Below are positions 8,092 through 16,426 of a stretch of 64,000 bases of DNA, piece by piece. The stretch covers positions 977,162 to 1,041,161 of the forward strand of contig NZ_QRAP01000001.1 of NCBI RefSeq assembly GCF_003363015.1, read 5' to 3'. The notes beneath the pieces were generated by a model. That model searched no databases. It was not told the origin of the DNA and was given only the letters and a program-made list of their open reading frames with translations. The position numbers were made by a program, and so were the translations under genes. The stretch comes from Enterobacillus tribolii (GTDB taxonomy: Bacteria > Pseudomonadota > Gammaproteobacteria > Enterobacterales > Enterobacteriaceae). Every line of letters begins with the position of its first letter. The first letter of the stretch is position 1.

Positions 8092-9170
8092 TGTTGCTCC
8101 GCATCCTCAGCGCCCAACGCCTTGCGGGCCATCACCGTGTACACGCCGCCAATCACCAGCAACAGCGCAATGCCGAGAATAACGAAAAGCTTACCGCCGT
8201 CCGTCGGGCCTGCAGGGCTGGAGGCCAACGCGAAGTTATGCGCCGCCGCCGCGCCAACCAGCATGCCCAGTACGCTGATAGCGGCGTCAGAACTGCCCTG
8301 CCCGGCGCTGATCAACTGACGCAGCGGGCAACCGGTAATAAATACGCCGCACAGCCCGACCAGCGCCATCGACAGGAAATTCCACACGCCGTCGGAATGG
8401 GCGATTGGCTGATTATCAAACCCTAAAGTGAACTTACCGAAACAGAGATTCCCGGCGGCCACCAGCAGCGTTAATACCAGCACGCCAATCGCCATGTTGT
8501 AATTGCGCGACAGGAACACGTTTTTCGCCATGCCGATAAAGCAAAAACGGGTGCGCTGAACGATAACGCCGATAATCAGCCCGGCCACGATCGACATCCA
8601 CACCGGCGCATGGCTGGCGCCCGGCCCTTTCTCACTCGCGCGGAAGATCCCGCTGTCCCAAAGAAACAGCGCCAGCAGCACGATGCAGATCGCCGGGAAA
8701 AGCGCGCCTTCAAACGCGCTTTGCCGGTAATTACGCGGCAATGAGAATCCTTTTTTCAGGAATAAACTGCCAACGCCGATACCGGCGACCAGCCCCACCA
8801 GCCCGATAAGCGCATTCAAATCCCCGGCGCCCAGGCGTAATACCATACGCAGCGGGCACCCCAGAAAAACCAGGCATCCCAGCATCATAAAAAAGCCCAG
8901 CGTAAAGCGGATCAACGGCGCCGATCCGGCCTTCGCCTTAAACTCCCGGAACAGCAGCGCCGCGGCGAAAGCGCCGATGACGAAGCCGACAATTTCCGGT
9001 CTGAAATATTGTACGGTAGGCGTACTGTGCAGGTTCAGGCTTCCCGCGCTGTCGCGAATAAAGCAGGCGACGCACACCCCCATGTTGGGCGGGTTTCCGG
9101 CAAGACCTAACGTCAGGGCAATTGCGCCGATAATGGCGCCACAGAGAGCCAGGATCCAGGCTTTAGACAT
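8088..9170 (-). CDS. yedE: YedE-type putative selenium/sulfur transporter
   Basis: 360 residues with about nine or ten membrane helices; it is a two-module YeeE/YedE protein. Each module carries the family's conserved cysteine signature: LVFLGCPLRMVLRLGAGD in the first half and GVFITGCPLRQLISAGQGS in the second. Further cysteines occur in MGVCVACFIRD and RTRFCFIGM. Homologues (TsuA/YeeE) move thiosulfate through such cysteines; the YedE subgroup is annotated as a putative selenium transporter on genomic association with selenium metabolism. DUF3343 follows with a four-base overlap. The usual partner yedF, a TusA-like protein, is not seen nearby. Confidence 0.9.
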   Translation of the reverse strand: MSKAWILALCGAIIGAIALTLGLAGNPPNMGVCVACFIRDSAGSLNLHSTPTVQYFRPEIVGFVIGAFAAALLFREFKAKAGSAPLIRFTLGFFMMLGCLVFLGCPLRMVLRLGAGDLNALIGLVGLVAGIGVGSLFLKKGFSLPRNYRQSAFEGALFPAICIVLLALFLWDSGIFRASEKGPGASHAPVWMSIVAGLIIGVIVQRTRFCFIGMAKNVFLSRNYNMAIGVLVLTLLVAAGNLCFGKFTLGFDNQPIAHSDGVWNFLSMALVGLCGVFITGCPLRQLISAGQGSSDAAISVLGMLVGAAAAHNFALASSPAGPTDGGKLFVILGIALLLVIGGVYTVMARKALGAEDAEQQ

Positions 9171-9358
9171 GATTTACTTTCCTTTTCAACGGGATAAAAT
9201 CCCTACTAATAGACCTATTAAGTGTCGGGTATTCTATAGCGCGTATTCCGTCAATTCTATGAAGGGCACGACGAATATCGTTTTATTTCCCTGAGCACAA
9301 AGCACTCCTGTTCCTAAAGTACGTAATTTTTGCCCTATTCCCCTGATTCTTCCCCCGG

Positions 9359-9380
9359 AAACGGTTAAGGTATACCGTTT
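9359..9380. promoter_or_regulatory. Inverted repeat AAACGGT-N8-ACCGTTT upstream of the coiled-coil operon
   Basis: Seven-base perfect arms around TAAGGTAT, 36-57 bp before the ATG at 9416. The spacer and right arm contain TATACC, a possible -10-like sequence, so a protein bound here could block the promoter. No known regulator is assigned. Confidence 0.4.
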
Positions 9381-9415
9381 ACAAATTTTGCTCAGACATC
9401 GAAAAGGAACCCGAG

Positions 9416-10573
9416 ATGACCACTACCCTGGCCTCATACACCACCAAGGCAATTCAGAAGCTGCAGAAACTGGGGATTGTACGTGAGCCTGAGCCGGATA
9501 CCCCCGTCCTGACCCTGCTGGACGCGATTTCCGATCTCGACGCCAACCGCGTCACGGCCATCGGCCGCACGCTGCAACAGCAAAGCGCGTTCAACGCCGT
9601 CGTGCGCGATAACATCGCCAATATGGACGTCGCCAACCGTCAGGGTGAAATCGTCAAGGCGTTTGACTCCATCCGCGCCGACGCGACCCAAATGGTGGAC
9701 TGGCTGGAAGACGGTAAGCTGGATCTCATCGAACGCATCAAATCCGGTTGGATGACGCTGCGCCGCGGCTCCATTCCCGACCGTTTCAACAAAATCAAAG
9801 AAACCTACCTTGAGGTGGCGAAAGCGTCCAACGAGCAGATCGCGCGCGAAAAAGCGATTCTCGACGCTTATCAGGATTTCCGCTTCGGCCTGAAAGAAGC
9901 GCATGTCGACGCGCAGTCCCTGCTGAACATCGCCGAAGAGAAGGTCGAAGCGCGCCGCAGCACGCTGCAGGCCGCGCAAGCCGCCGTGGAAGGCGCAGAA
10001 AACGCCGACGGCGCCGAGCGTTCGCGCCTGGAGCTGGCGCGCGACGAAGCCCTGCGCGCACTGCAACAGGAAGACGAACGCTACCAGATCGTGAAAGATC
10101 TGACCGATAACCTGCTTATCGCCTACAACTCCGCCGAAGCGGTATTCGCCCGCCTGCAACAGACCAACACCGTCAAAGAGCGTGTTTATCGCCAGAGCGT
10201 GACCTTCTTCAGCACCAACGAGATCGTCTTCACCGCCCTTTCCGCCTCAATGACCTCGCTTCAGGGGCTGGACGAAAGCACCAAAACCCTGGAAGCGATG
10301 AAAGCCGGCATCAACGATGGCCTGAACACCATCGCCACCCACGGCACCACCCAGCTGGAGGCCGGTCTGCGCGCAGGTTACGGTTCCACCATCAAAGCCG
10401 ATTCCGTACGCTCCCTGGTCAACGCCATCGTGACCTTCCAGGAGTCCAGCTACCGCATGATCGACGAACTGCGCACCGAAGCGACGAATAACGCCAACGA
10501 AATGGCCGCCATCGTCGAAGACGGCAAACGCCGCTTTGCCGCCGTCGTGACCAAGGCGGAAATGACCCGCTGA
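9416..10573 (+). CDS. Coiled-coil protein, first gene of a three-gene operon (unknown function)
   Basis: 385 residues, no signal peptide or membrane segment, almost entirely helical with long Ala/Glu/Arg-rich coiled-coil stretches (about 130-250). The C-terminal region contains QSVTFFSTNEIVFTALSASM, loosely like TelA toxic-anion-resistance helices, but I cannot claim homology. Similar proteins are annotated vaguely as cell surface protein, which the lack of a signal does not support. The start has AAGGAA six bases upstream. The next two genes follow on the same strand at 52 and 39 bp and are also coiled-coil, so the three probably form one complex. Confidence 0.75.
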   Translation: MTTTLASYTTKAIQKLQKLGIVREPEPDTPVLTLLDAISDLDANRVTAIGRTLQQQSAFNAVVRDNIANMDVANRQGEIVKAFDSIRADATQMVDWLEDGKLDLIERIKSGWMTLRRGSIPDRFNKIKETYLEVAKASNEQIAREKAILDAYQDFRFGLKEAHVDAQSLLNIAEEKVEARRSTLQAAQAAVEGAENADGAERSRLELARDEALRALQQEDERYQIVKDLTDNLLIAYNSAEAVFARLQQTNTVKERVYRQSVTFFSTNEIVFTALSASMTSLQGLDESTKTLEAMKAGINDGLNTIATHGTTQLEAGLRAGYGSTIKADSVRSLVNAIVTFQESSYRMIDELRTEATNNANEMAAIVEDGKRRFAAVVTKAEMTR

Positions 10574-10584
10574 TTTTTCAGTCC

Positions 10585-10608
10585 GCCCCCGCCGTTCCCG
10601 GCGGGGGC
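10585..10608 (+). other. Strong ten-pair intercistronic hairpin
   Basis: GCCCCCGCCG, loop TTCC, CGGCGGGGGC between the first and second coiled-coil genes, with no T-run after it. It is therefore more likely an mRNA stability or processing element, or a partial attenuator that would make the first protein more abundant. Confidence 0.6.
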
Positions 10609-10625
10609 CATTAGGGAGTAATAAG

Positions 10626-11999
10626 ATGCGAGCCTACCGGGTTGCCAGCGTCATGGAGGCATTTGCCAATGACGCGCGCAAAAGCCGCTCGGATGCGGAA
10701 GGACTGCTGGCCGACATGCGCAGCCGGCAAATGATGATGCAGGAGCAAATCAGGGCAGCCTACCAACAAATGGCGCGCCTGCTGATGCAGGAGTCTCCTG
10801 ACGTCGGCGAACTGCAAAATATTCAGGGCTTGCTGAATCAGCTGCAACGGGAGATCCAGTCTACCCGCGACGATCTCGCGCGCAGCGAAGTCACGCTTCA
10901 GGAACGCCAGGCCCGGCGCCTGAGCGTACAGGAGCAGATTGACCAATTACTGGCCGAACGGGACAAGCGCCTGGAAGAAACGCCGGACGCCCATCAGGCA
11001 TACCTGCTGATGAACCAGCTGCAGGGCGACGTCGACACCTTAGCCCACGACCACCACGAACTGGAAAATGAGGTTCAGGAAAAGCAGCGTGAATACGCCG
11101 CAGCCCGCCTGTTCATGTTCCTGCTGCGCAGAAAGTTCGGCCAACCGGATTACCGCGCCTGGCCCGTGGCCCGCAATCTCGACGCCTGGCTGGCGCGCAC
11201 CATCCGCTTTAACGACAATCTGGCGAATTATCAGATGCTCGGCGCGCTGCTTTCTACCTCCGAACGCCGTCTCAGCGCCGCACGCGCTGCGCTGGAAGAA
11301 CGTGCGGCGCAGCATCAGAGCCGGGTGGCGGCAATTGAAGAACAACTTCAGCTTCCCCTCTATTATCAGCGCCAGAAAAGCAGCGAAGAGGAACTCAGCG
11401 CCAGCATGCGCCACATTGCGGACCTGCAAACCAGGCTGGCCCAGTATGCGCAGGGCACAGGACCGCTGTTCGACGCCATCGCCCAGCAGCTTTCCCAGCA
11501 GATAGCGCAAATGCCGCACGACCGGCTCGAACTGATGGTGGGGAAAACCGCCTCGCCGGAGGACGATCGCCTGCTCGGCACGGTGCAACAACTCAAGCGC
11601 GACGCGCAGGACATCGACGGGCAGATACGCACCCAGGAACTGAGCTGCGTCGCGGTGCGCACCCAGGCGGAACGGGCGGAACAACTGGTGCAGGCGTTTC
11701 ACCGCAACGGCTACAACGACGCGCAACTGGAGTACGACTGGGGCTTCTTCAACAGCCCGGAAAAACTGTTCACCAGCTATTTGCGCGGCAACAGCGCCCT
11801 GAACGACGTTATGCGCCAGCTCAGCGCCATCGCCCGGCGGCGGCCCAGCGGCGGCGGATCGCTGTCGTTTCCCAGCACCGGCGGGTCTTCCGGCTCGATT
11901 TTCGGGTCGTCGTCACCCCGTTCATCGGGGGGCGGCGGCGGGTTTCACACCTCTTCGTCGTCCGGCGGCGGCGGTTTTCGCACCACGGATCGTTTTTGA
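10626..11999 (+). CDS. Coiled-coil protein with Gly/Ser-rich C-terminal tail (unknown function)
   Basis: 457 residues. Residues about 5-330 are long heptad-type helices rich in Gln, Glu, Leu and Arg (SVQEQIDQLLAERDKRLEET is typical). The last about 55 residues are a low-complexity tail of glycine and serine with several GGGG runs ending in TTDRF. There is no signal peptide or membrane helix. I do not recognise a named family. The start follows GGGAG with suitable spacing. The Gly/Ser tail resembles flexible tethers. With its coiled-coil neighbours it suggests a cytoplasmic filament or scaffold rather than an enzyme. Confidence 0.7.
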   Translation: MRAYRVASVMEAFANDARKSRSDAEGLLADMRSRQMMMQEQIRAAYQQMARLLMQESPDVGELQNIQGLLNQLQREIQSTRDDLARSEVTLQERQARRLSVQEQIDQLLAERDKRLEETPDAHQAYLLMNQLQGDVDTLAHDHHELENEVQEKQREYAAARLFMFLLRRKFGQPDYRAWPVARNLDAWLARTIRFNDNLANYQMLGALLSTSERRLSAARAALEERAAQHQSRVAAIEEQLQLPLYYQRQKSSEEELSASMRHIADLQTRLAQYAQGTGPLFDAIAQQLSQQIAQMPHDRLELMVGKTASPEDDRLLGTVQQLKRDAQDIDGQIRTQELSCVAVRTQAERAEQLVQAFHRNGYNDAQLEYDWGFFNSPEKLFTSYLRGNSALNDVMRQLSAIARRRPSGGGSLSFPSTGGSSGSIFGSSSPRSSGGGGGFHTSSSSGGGGFRTTDRF

Positions 12000-12038
12000 T
12001 GATTACGTTAACCCAACGACGGGACGGAGCCTGCCCGC

Positions 12039-13433
12039 ATGAGTGAAATTAAGCTGAGCGATCAACTGGGCGCCATGGCGATCATTGATTCGCTTTACGC
12101 CCAGCAAATCGCCGTTGAAGAACACCTGAACCTGCCTGAGCTGCGCAGCAAGCTCACCCAGCGCATCCGCGAATATTATCAAAGCGCGGGCGTTGAAATT
12201 AACGACGACCTGATCGAACAGGGCGTGAAAAGCTGGTTCACCAACCGCCTGCGTTATAAAGCGCCCCGCCTCACCCTCTGGCAGCGGACGATCGCATACC
12301 TGTACGTGACCAGCCGACGCTGGCTTACGGTTATCGGCGTTCTGGTGCTGATCGCGGCGCTGATCGGCGGATACCGCTTTTACACGGCGCGAAGCACGCT
12401 TGATGGCCTGAAACAAAACTTTGCCGCCGCGCTGAGCCAGCGCGCCCAACTGGACGAAAAGGCACAGCAACTGGCGCAAAAACTGCCGTCATGGAAGGCC
12501 GTCTCACTGACCTACGCCGGGAAGTCCGCCGCCGCCATCATTGCGCAAACCGAAAGCCTGCTCAGTGAGTTCAACGCCAACCGCAAAACGGCAGAACCGC
12601 TGGCCGCTTCGGCCGGCAGCGCGCAGATCACGCAGCGGCTCAATACGGAAACCGCCCTGAACGACGCGCAATATGCCCGCCTGGAGCAGGCTCTGGTTCA
12701 GATCAACCGCTTGCCGGCGTTGGTGAAGGCCGACCGGGCCTTAAGCGCCGTCGCCCGCGCCCCGGACTATGACGCTTACGTCCGCCGTACGCCTGAGTTA
12801 GCCTCGCTGGTTTCCGCCGCGGCGCAGGCGCTGTCACAGGGCGCCGACAATGCGCAGGCCCAGGTCGATAAAGCCGCCAACGCTTTCGAGCGGGAAAAGA
12901 ACCGCAGCGGCATGATCCAGGCGCTGAACCGTCACGTCGCCAGGCTGGAGGCGCTCCCGCTCTCCGCCGCCGACAGAAGCAGCGTCAACGCGCAGATCGA
13001 CGGCGTCCGCGCCCTGTCCCAGTCTCCCGACCTGACGCAGCAGGCATGGAACAGCGCTATGAGCGCGCTGGACGACACCTACACGCTGATCGTCACCCCG
13101 CTGACGCTGACGGTCGTGGATCGGGTAGGTGAAAACTCCGGCATTGAGCGTACCTATGACAGTTCCGGCGGCAGAAGCTGGTATCTGATTGCTGAAGCCT
13201 TAACCGCGCAGGGCAACGCATTCCCGTTGACGATCAAGGACAGCGAAACCGGCGAACTGAAAAAGGTACGCATCTTCGGCATCCGCATCAGCCAAAGCGA
13301 GTTTGAAAAGCTCAAGCGCGATAAGCAGGACGACGGCCACATCGACAACGGCCTCGTGGGCAGAAAACCGGCGAACCAGCTCGGCTTTCAGTACGTCCGC
13401 CCGGTGATGGAAGGCCGGATTACCACCTGGTAA
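12039..13433 (+). CDS. Single-pass membrane coiled-coil protein, third gene of the operon (DUF6384-like)
   Basis: 464 residues. An N-terminal cytoplasmic region (1-90) is followed by one clear membrane helix, LTVIGVLVLIAALIGGYRFY, at about 97-116. A long helical region then spans to about 350, and the last about 110 residues are a beta-rich domain with SSGGRSWYLIAEALTAQGN and KVRIFGIRISQSEFEKLK. I believe this matches a family catalogued as DUF6384, but cannot check. It would anchor the two soluble coiled-coil partners at the inner membrane, with the beta domain outside. The gene begins 39 bp after the preceding stop. Function unknown. Confidence 0.72.
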   Translation: MSEIKLSDQLGAMAIIDSLYAQQIAVEEHLNLPELRSKLTQRIREYYQSAGVEINDDLIEQGVKSWFTNRLRYKAPRLTLWQRTIAYLYVTSRRWLTVIGVLVLIAALIGGYRFYTARSTLDGLKQNFAAALSQRAQLDEKAQQLAQKLPSWKAVSLTYAGKSAAAIIAQTESLLSEFNANRKTAEPLAASAGSAQITQRLNTETALNDAQYARLEQALVQINRLPALVKADRALSAVARAPDYDAYVRRTPELASLVSAAAQALSQGADNAQAQVDKAANAFEREKNRSGMIQALNRHVARLEALPLSAADRSSVNAQIDGVRALSQSPDLTQQAWNSAMSALDDTYTLIVTPLTLTVVDRVGENSGIERTYDSSGGRSWYLIAEALTAQGNAFPLTIKDSETGELKKVRIFGIRISQSEFEKLKRDKQDDGHIDNGLVGRKPANQLGFQYVRPVMEGRITTW

Positions 13434-13527
13434 TCCGGTCAACATCATCGGGATCGTACACCCGCGCCTGCTGCTAAAGGCTTCGCATAGCAAACGATGG
13501 CACCCCGACGGCTAAACAGGTACTATA

Positions 13528-13542
13528 GATATATGTTATATC
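13528..13542. promoter_or_regulatory. Palindrome GATATA-TGT-TATATC before ygbA
   Basis: Perfect six-base arms, 31 bp before the ygbA start, within TATAGATATATGTTATATCC, which also offers -10-like hexamers. E. coli ygbA is under NO-responsive NsrR control. This palindrome does not clearly match the NsrR consensus, so it is only a candidate operator. Confidence 0.35.
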
Positions 13543-13572
13543 CATGCCGCCGGGCGCTGCGTCTGAAAAAAG

Positions 13573-13917
13573 ATGTCTGAAAAAAGAATTCAACGCGAAA
13601 AACTGACGATCAGGAACATGCTGACGCTCTATCAACGCCGTTGCCCGGACGCCAACCCGGACGACGGGCACTACGACGCGCTGTACGCCTTTGCGGAAAA
13701 ACGCCTCGATCGCTGCGTCTTCGGTACGGAAAAGCCGGCCTGCCGCCAGTGCCCGGTGCATTGCTACCCGTCCGCCAAACGCGAAGAGATGAAGCAGGTC
13801 ATGCGCTGGGCCGGTCCGCGCATGCTGTGGCGGCATCCGCTGCTTACTGTCCTGCACCTGCTGGATGATAAAAAGCCGGTGCCGGAACTCCCGGAGAAAT
13901 ACCGGAAAAAGAAATAG
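13573..13917 (+). CDS. ygbA: YgbA-like nitrous oxide-stimulated promoter family protein
   Basis: 114 residues, matching the small cysteine-containing YgbA family in length and layout. It has a basic N-terminus (RIQREKLTIRNMLTLYQRRC), a central cysteine cluster with CVFGTEKPACRQCPVHCYP at about 53-71 and a basic C-terminal tail. The cysteine spacing (C-x9-C-x2-C-x3-C) looks like a metal- or cluster-binding site. In enterobacteria ygbA is induced by nitric oxide and linked to recovery from nitrosative stress; the biochemical role is not settled. No good ribosome-binding site precedes the ATG. It stands alone between the coiled-coil operon and the amidohydrolase. Confidence 0.88.
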   Translation: MSEKRIQREKLTIRNMLTLYQRRCPDANPDDGHYDALYAFAEKRLDRCVFGTEKPACRQCPVHCYPSAKREEMKQVMRWAGPRMLWRHPLLTVLHLLDDKKPVPELPEKYRKKK

Positions 13918-14089
13918 GCCGTTCTCCCTCCAGCGCTTTCTCATATTGATACGTTTTATCACCCGTTCTCGCGCTACGGCGGGAAAGTTATCATTCCGCA
14001 ACGCGTACGTCCGCTGAAAACCGCCTTCTCCCGGCTGGCAAGCATCTTGCAGCCCTCTCCCCACGCAAATTTCAGCGGGAGATTCAATT

Positions 14090-15274
14090 GTGGAGAACCC
14101 AAACTGGCCTCAGCTCACGCAAAACATCCTGCGCTGGCGGCGTCATCTGCATCGCCATCCTGAGCTTTCCCATCAGGAGCATCACACCCTGCGCTACCTG
14201 CGCACTGAACTGGCGGCGTTTCCTGAACTGCACATCGATTACGTTAAGGGCGGCGGCCTTGTCGCCCGGCTGAAAACGCCGCATCCCGGCCCCGTTATCG
14301 CCCTGCGCGCCGACATCGACGCCCTGCCGTTGCAGGAGCAGGTCGCCAGCGATTTTGCTTCGCAAACGCCGGGCGTCATGCACGCCTGTGGCCACGACTG
14401 CCATACGGCCATGCTGCTGGGCGCGATCGCGGCGCTGTATCCGCAGCGCGACCGGCTCAGCGGAACATTCATCTTTATTTTTCAGGTTGGCGAAGAGATG
14501 CCGCCGGGCGGAGCCAAAGCGTTGGTCGACTCCGGGCTGCTCAACGATGCGCAGCTGTTTTTCGCCCTTCACCTCGACCCGCTGCTTTCCGGCGGGAAAC
14601 TGCGGATAAAACCGGGCGTCGCCACCGCCAACCGCGATACGTTTACCATCCGGGTGCTGGGAAGGGGCGGCCACAGCGCCATGCCGCACACCTGCCGCGA
14701 CCCACTGGTCGCCGCCGCCGCGCTGGTCAGCGCATTGCAAACCGTCGTCGCGCGTGAAATCGATCCGGAAGAAACGGCGATTATCTCGCTGTGCAGCCTG
14801 ATCTGCGGCGACGGCACCATCGCCCGCCTGCCGGACAGCGCCGAACTGTGCGGTACGGTACGTAATTTTTCAGATCGGGTGCAGAATGACATCCGCGCCG
14901 CCATTACGCGCATCAGCAGCCAGGTCTGCGCCGCCCTGCGCTGTGAGGCGGAGGTCACGTTCTCATCATGGGATTACCGGGCGGTACATAATCATCCCGA
15001 CCTCAGCCGCCTCGCCCTGAGCGCCGCACGCGACGCGCTGGGGGAGGAAAACGTGATTGAGGCCGGGCGGCCGGAATGCGTGGGCGAGGATTTTTCGGAG
15101 TATCAGCGCGTGGCGCCCTCCTGCTTCGCCTGGCTCGGGGCCGGCACGGCAGGCGGGGAGAATGCGCCGCTGCATAACGTGCGCTTCTGCCCGGATGAGT
15201 CGGCGCTGCCGCTGGGCGTTCGCTATTATCTGGCGGTCATTGAACAGGTTCTGCGCCAGTATCAGGCGGAATAA
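14090..15274 (+). CDS. M20-family amidohydrolase / amino-acid N-deacylase
   Basis: 394 residues. Metallopeptidase M20D motifs appear in order: LRADIDALP near 73-81, MHACGHDCHTAMLLGA near 98-113, FQVGEEMPPGGAK near 132-144 with the catalytic Glu, ALHLDP near 160, RGGHSAMPH near 190 in the dimerisation domain, and CVGEDFSEY near 330. The cysteine in HACGHD is the usual metal-binding one. Family members (hippurate hydrolase, IAA-amino acid hydrolase, N-acetyl-diaminopimelate deacetylase) cleave N-acyl amino acids in the cytoplasm. The specific substrate cannot be told. The start is GTG at 14090 with GGGAGA upstream. It is convergent with cheZ. Confidence 0.92.
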   Translation: MENPNWPQLTQNILRWRRHLHRHPELSHQEHHTLRYLRTELAAFPELHIDYVKGGGLVARLKTPHPGPVIALRADIDALPLQEQVASDFASQTPGVMHACGHDCHTAMLLGAIAALYPQRDRLSGTFIFIFQVGEEMPPGGAKALVDSGLLNDAQLFFALHLDPLLSGGKLRIKPGVATANRDTFTIRVLGRGGHSAMPHTCRDPLVAAAALVSALQTVVAREIDPEETAIISLCSLICGDGTIARLPDSAELCGTVRNFSDRVQNDIRAAITRISSQVCAALRCEAEVTFSSWDYRAVHNHPDLSRLALSAARDALGEENVIEAGRPECVGEDFSEYQRVAPSCFAWLGAGTAGGENAPLHNVRFCPDESALPLGVRYYLAVIEQVLRQYQAE

Positions 15275-15331
15275 ACGGTGCGCGCGTCTTCACCCTCTGG
15301 AATGAAGGCGCGCCCCGCTTACCGCAGGCGG

Positions 15332-15979
15332 TTAAAAACCCAGGCTGTCGAGCAGATCGTCCACCTGGGCCTGGTTCGCCACCACGCCAACGTTATGCTT
15401 ATTCAACTGCGGCCCGTTGAGCAGGCTGTCCTTATTTTTGTCCACCGGCTTGGTCTGCTCCGGAATATTTTCCAGCAGCACCAGCAGCAGTTGCCGTTCG
15501 ATCTCCTGAACGACGTCCATCATGCGTTTGATGACCTGCCCGGTCAGATCCTGAAAATCCTGCGCCATCATGATTTCCAGCAACTGGCTGTGGGTAAATG
15601 CGGTGTGCTCCGGCACCTCGGCCAGATAACTGCGGGTGTCTTTAACCAGCTCACGCGCGTCACTCAGCTCGATCGGATTGGCGAACCACTCATCCCAGCG
15701 CTGCCGCAAACCGGCCGCCCCCTGCTCCAGCTGCGTCTGACGCGGCTGGGCGGCCTCCACGCAGTTCAGCGCCCGCTCGGCCGCCTGCGCCGTCATTTGC
15801 ACCACGTAGTCCAGACGATCGCGGGCATCAGGAATCGCTTCCGCCGCCTGGGCTATCGCCTGATCCAGCCCCAGCTCCCGCAGGCTGTCGCGCAGCATAC
15901 GGGTCAGTTGACCAATCCGCGCGATAATTTCCTGGGTATGGCCGGCGTCTTCAACGGGCATCGGATGTTCGTTCATCAT
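15332..15979 (-). CDS. cheZ: CheZ, CheY-P phosphatase
   Basis: 215 residues, the normal CheZ length. The long four-helix bundle contains [20 protein letters not shown] with the catalytic Gln that attacks CheY-phosphate. The C-terminal tail [13 protein letters not shown] is the conserved CheY-binding helix, separated by a Pro/Lys-rich linker. It removes phosphate from CheY-P to end tumbling signals. AAGGAG lies just upstream of two adjacent ATGs (15979 and 15976); the second has better spacing. It is the last gene of the cheRBYZ run, 6 bp after cheY. What follows is a convergent amidohydrolase, not flhBAE. Confidence 0.97.
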   Translation of the reverse strand: MMNEHPMPVEDAGHTQEIIARIGQLTRMLRDSLRELGLDQAIAQAAEAIPDARDRLDYVVQMTAQAAERALNCVEAAQPRQTQLEQGAAGLRQRWDEWFANPIELSDARELVKDTRSYLAEVPEHTAFTHSQLLEIMMAQDFQDLTGQVIKRMMDVVQEIERQLLLVLLENIPEQTKPVDKNKDSLLNGPQLNKHNVGVVANQAQVDDLLDSLGF

Positions 15980-15985
15980 GACTCC

Positions 15986-16375
15986 TTACATGCCGTGTTT
16001 TTCAAAAATCTTACTCAACTTCTCTTCCAGCGTGGCCGCCGTGAACGGCTTAACCACGTAACCGCTGGCGCCGGCCTGCGCCGCAGCGATGATGTTCTCC
16101 TTTTTGGCTTCGGCGGTCACCATCAGTACGGGCATCGCGTTCAGCGCGCCGTCGGCACGTATGGTCTGCAACAGTTGCAGGCCGTCCATATTGGGCATAT
16201 TCCAGTCCGATACCACGAAATCAAACGGGCCGGTGCGCAGTTTATTCAACGCATCCACACCGTCTTCCGCCTCTTCGACATTGTTAAACCCCAGCTCTTT
16301 CAATAAATTCCGCACGATGCGCCGCATCGTGGAAAAATCATCAACCACCAGGAAACGCAGATTTTTATCCGCCAT
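15986..16375 (-). CDS. cheY: CheY, chemotaxis response regulator
   Basis: 129 residues, a single receiver domain. Acid pocket residues are in LVVDDFSTM, the phospho-acceptor Asp is in [13 protein letters not shown] (near 57), the conserved Thr in [12 protein letters not shown] and the Lys in [10 protein letters not shown]. Phosphorylated by CheA, it binds FliM at the flagellar motor to switch rotation. Lies between cheB (51-bp gap) and cheZ (6-bp gap). Confidence 0.98.
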   Translation of the reverse strand: MADKNLRFLVVDDFSTMRRIVRNLLKELGFNNVEEAEDGVDALNKLRTGPFDFVVSDWNMPNMDGLQLLQTIRADGALNAMPVLMVTAEAKKENIIAAAQAGASGYVVKPFTAATLEEKLSKIFEKHGM

Positions 16376-16426
16376 AATGTGACATACTCCTCAAACAACG
16401 TTCTGTTATCCGGCGATGTTACCCGC

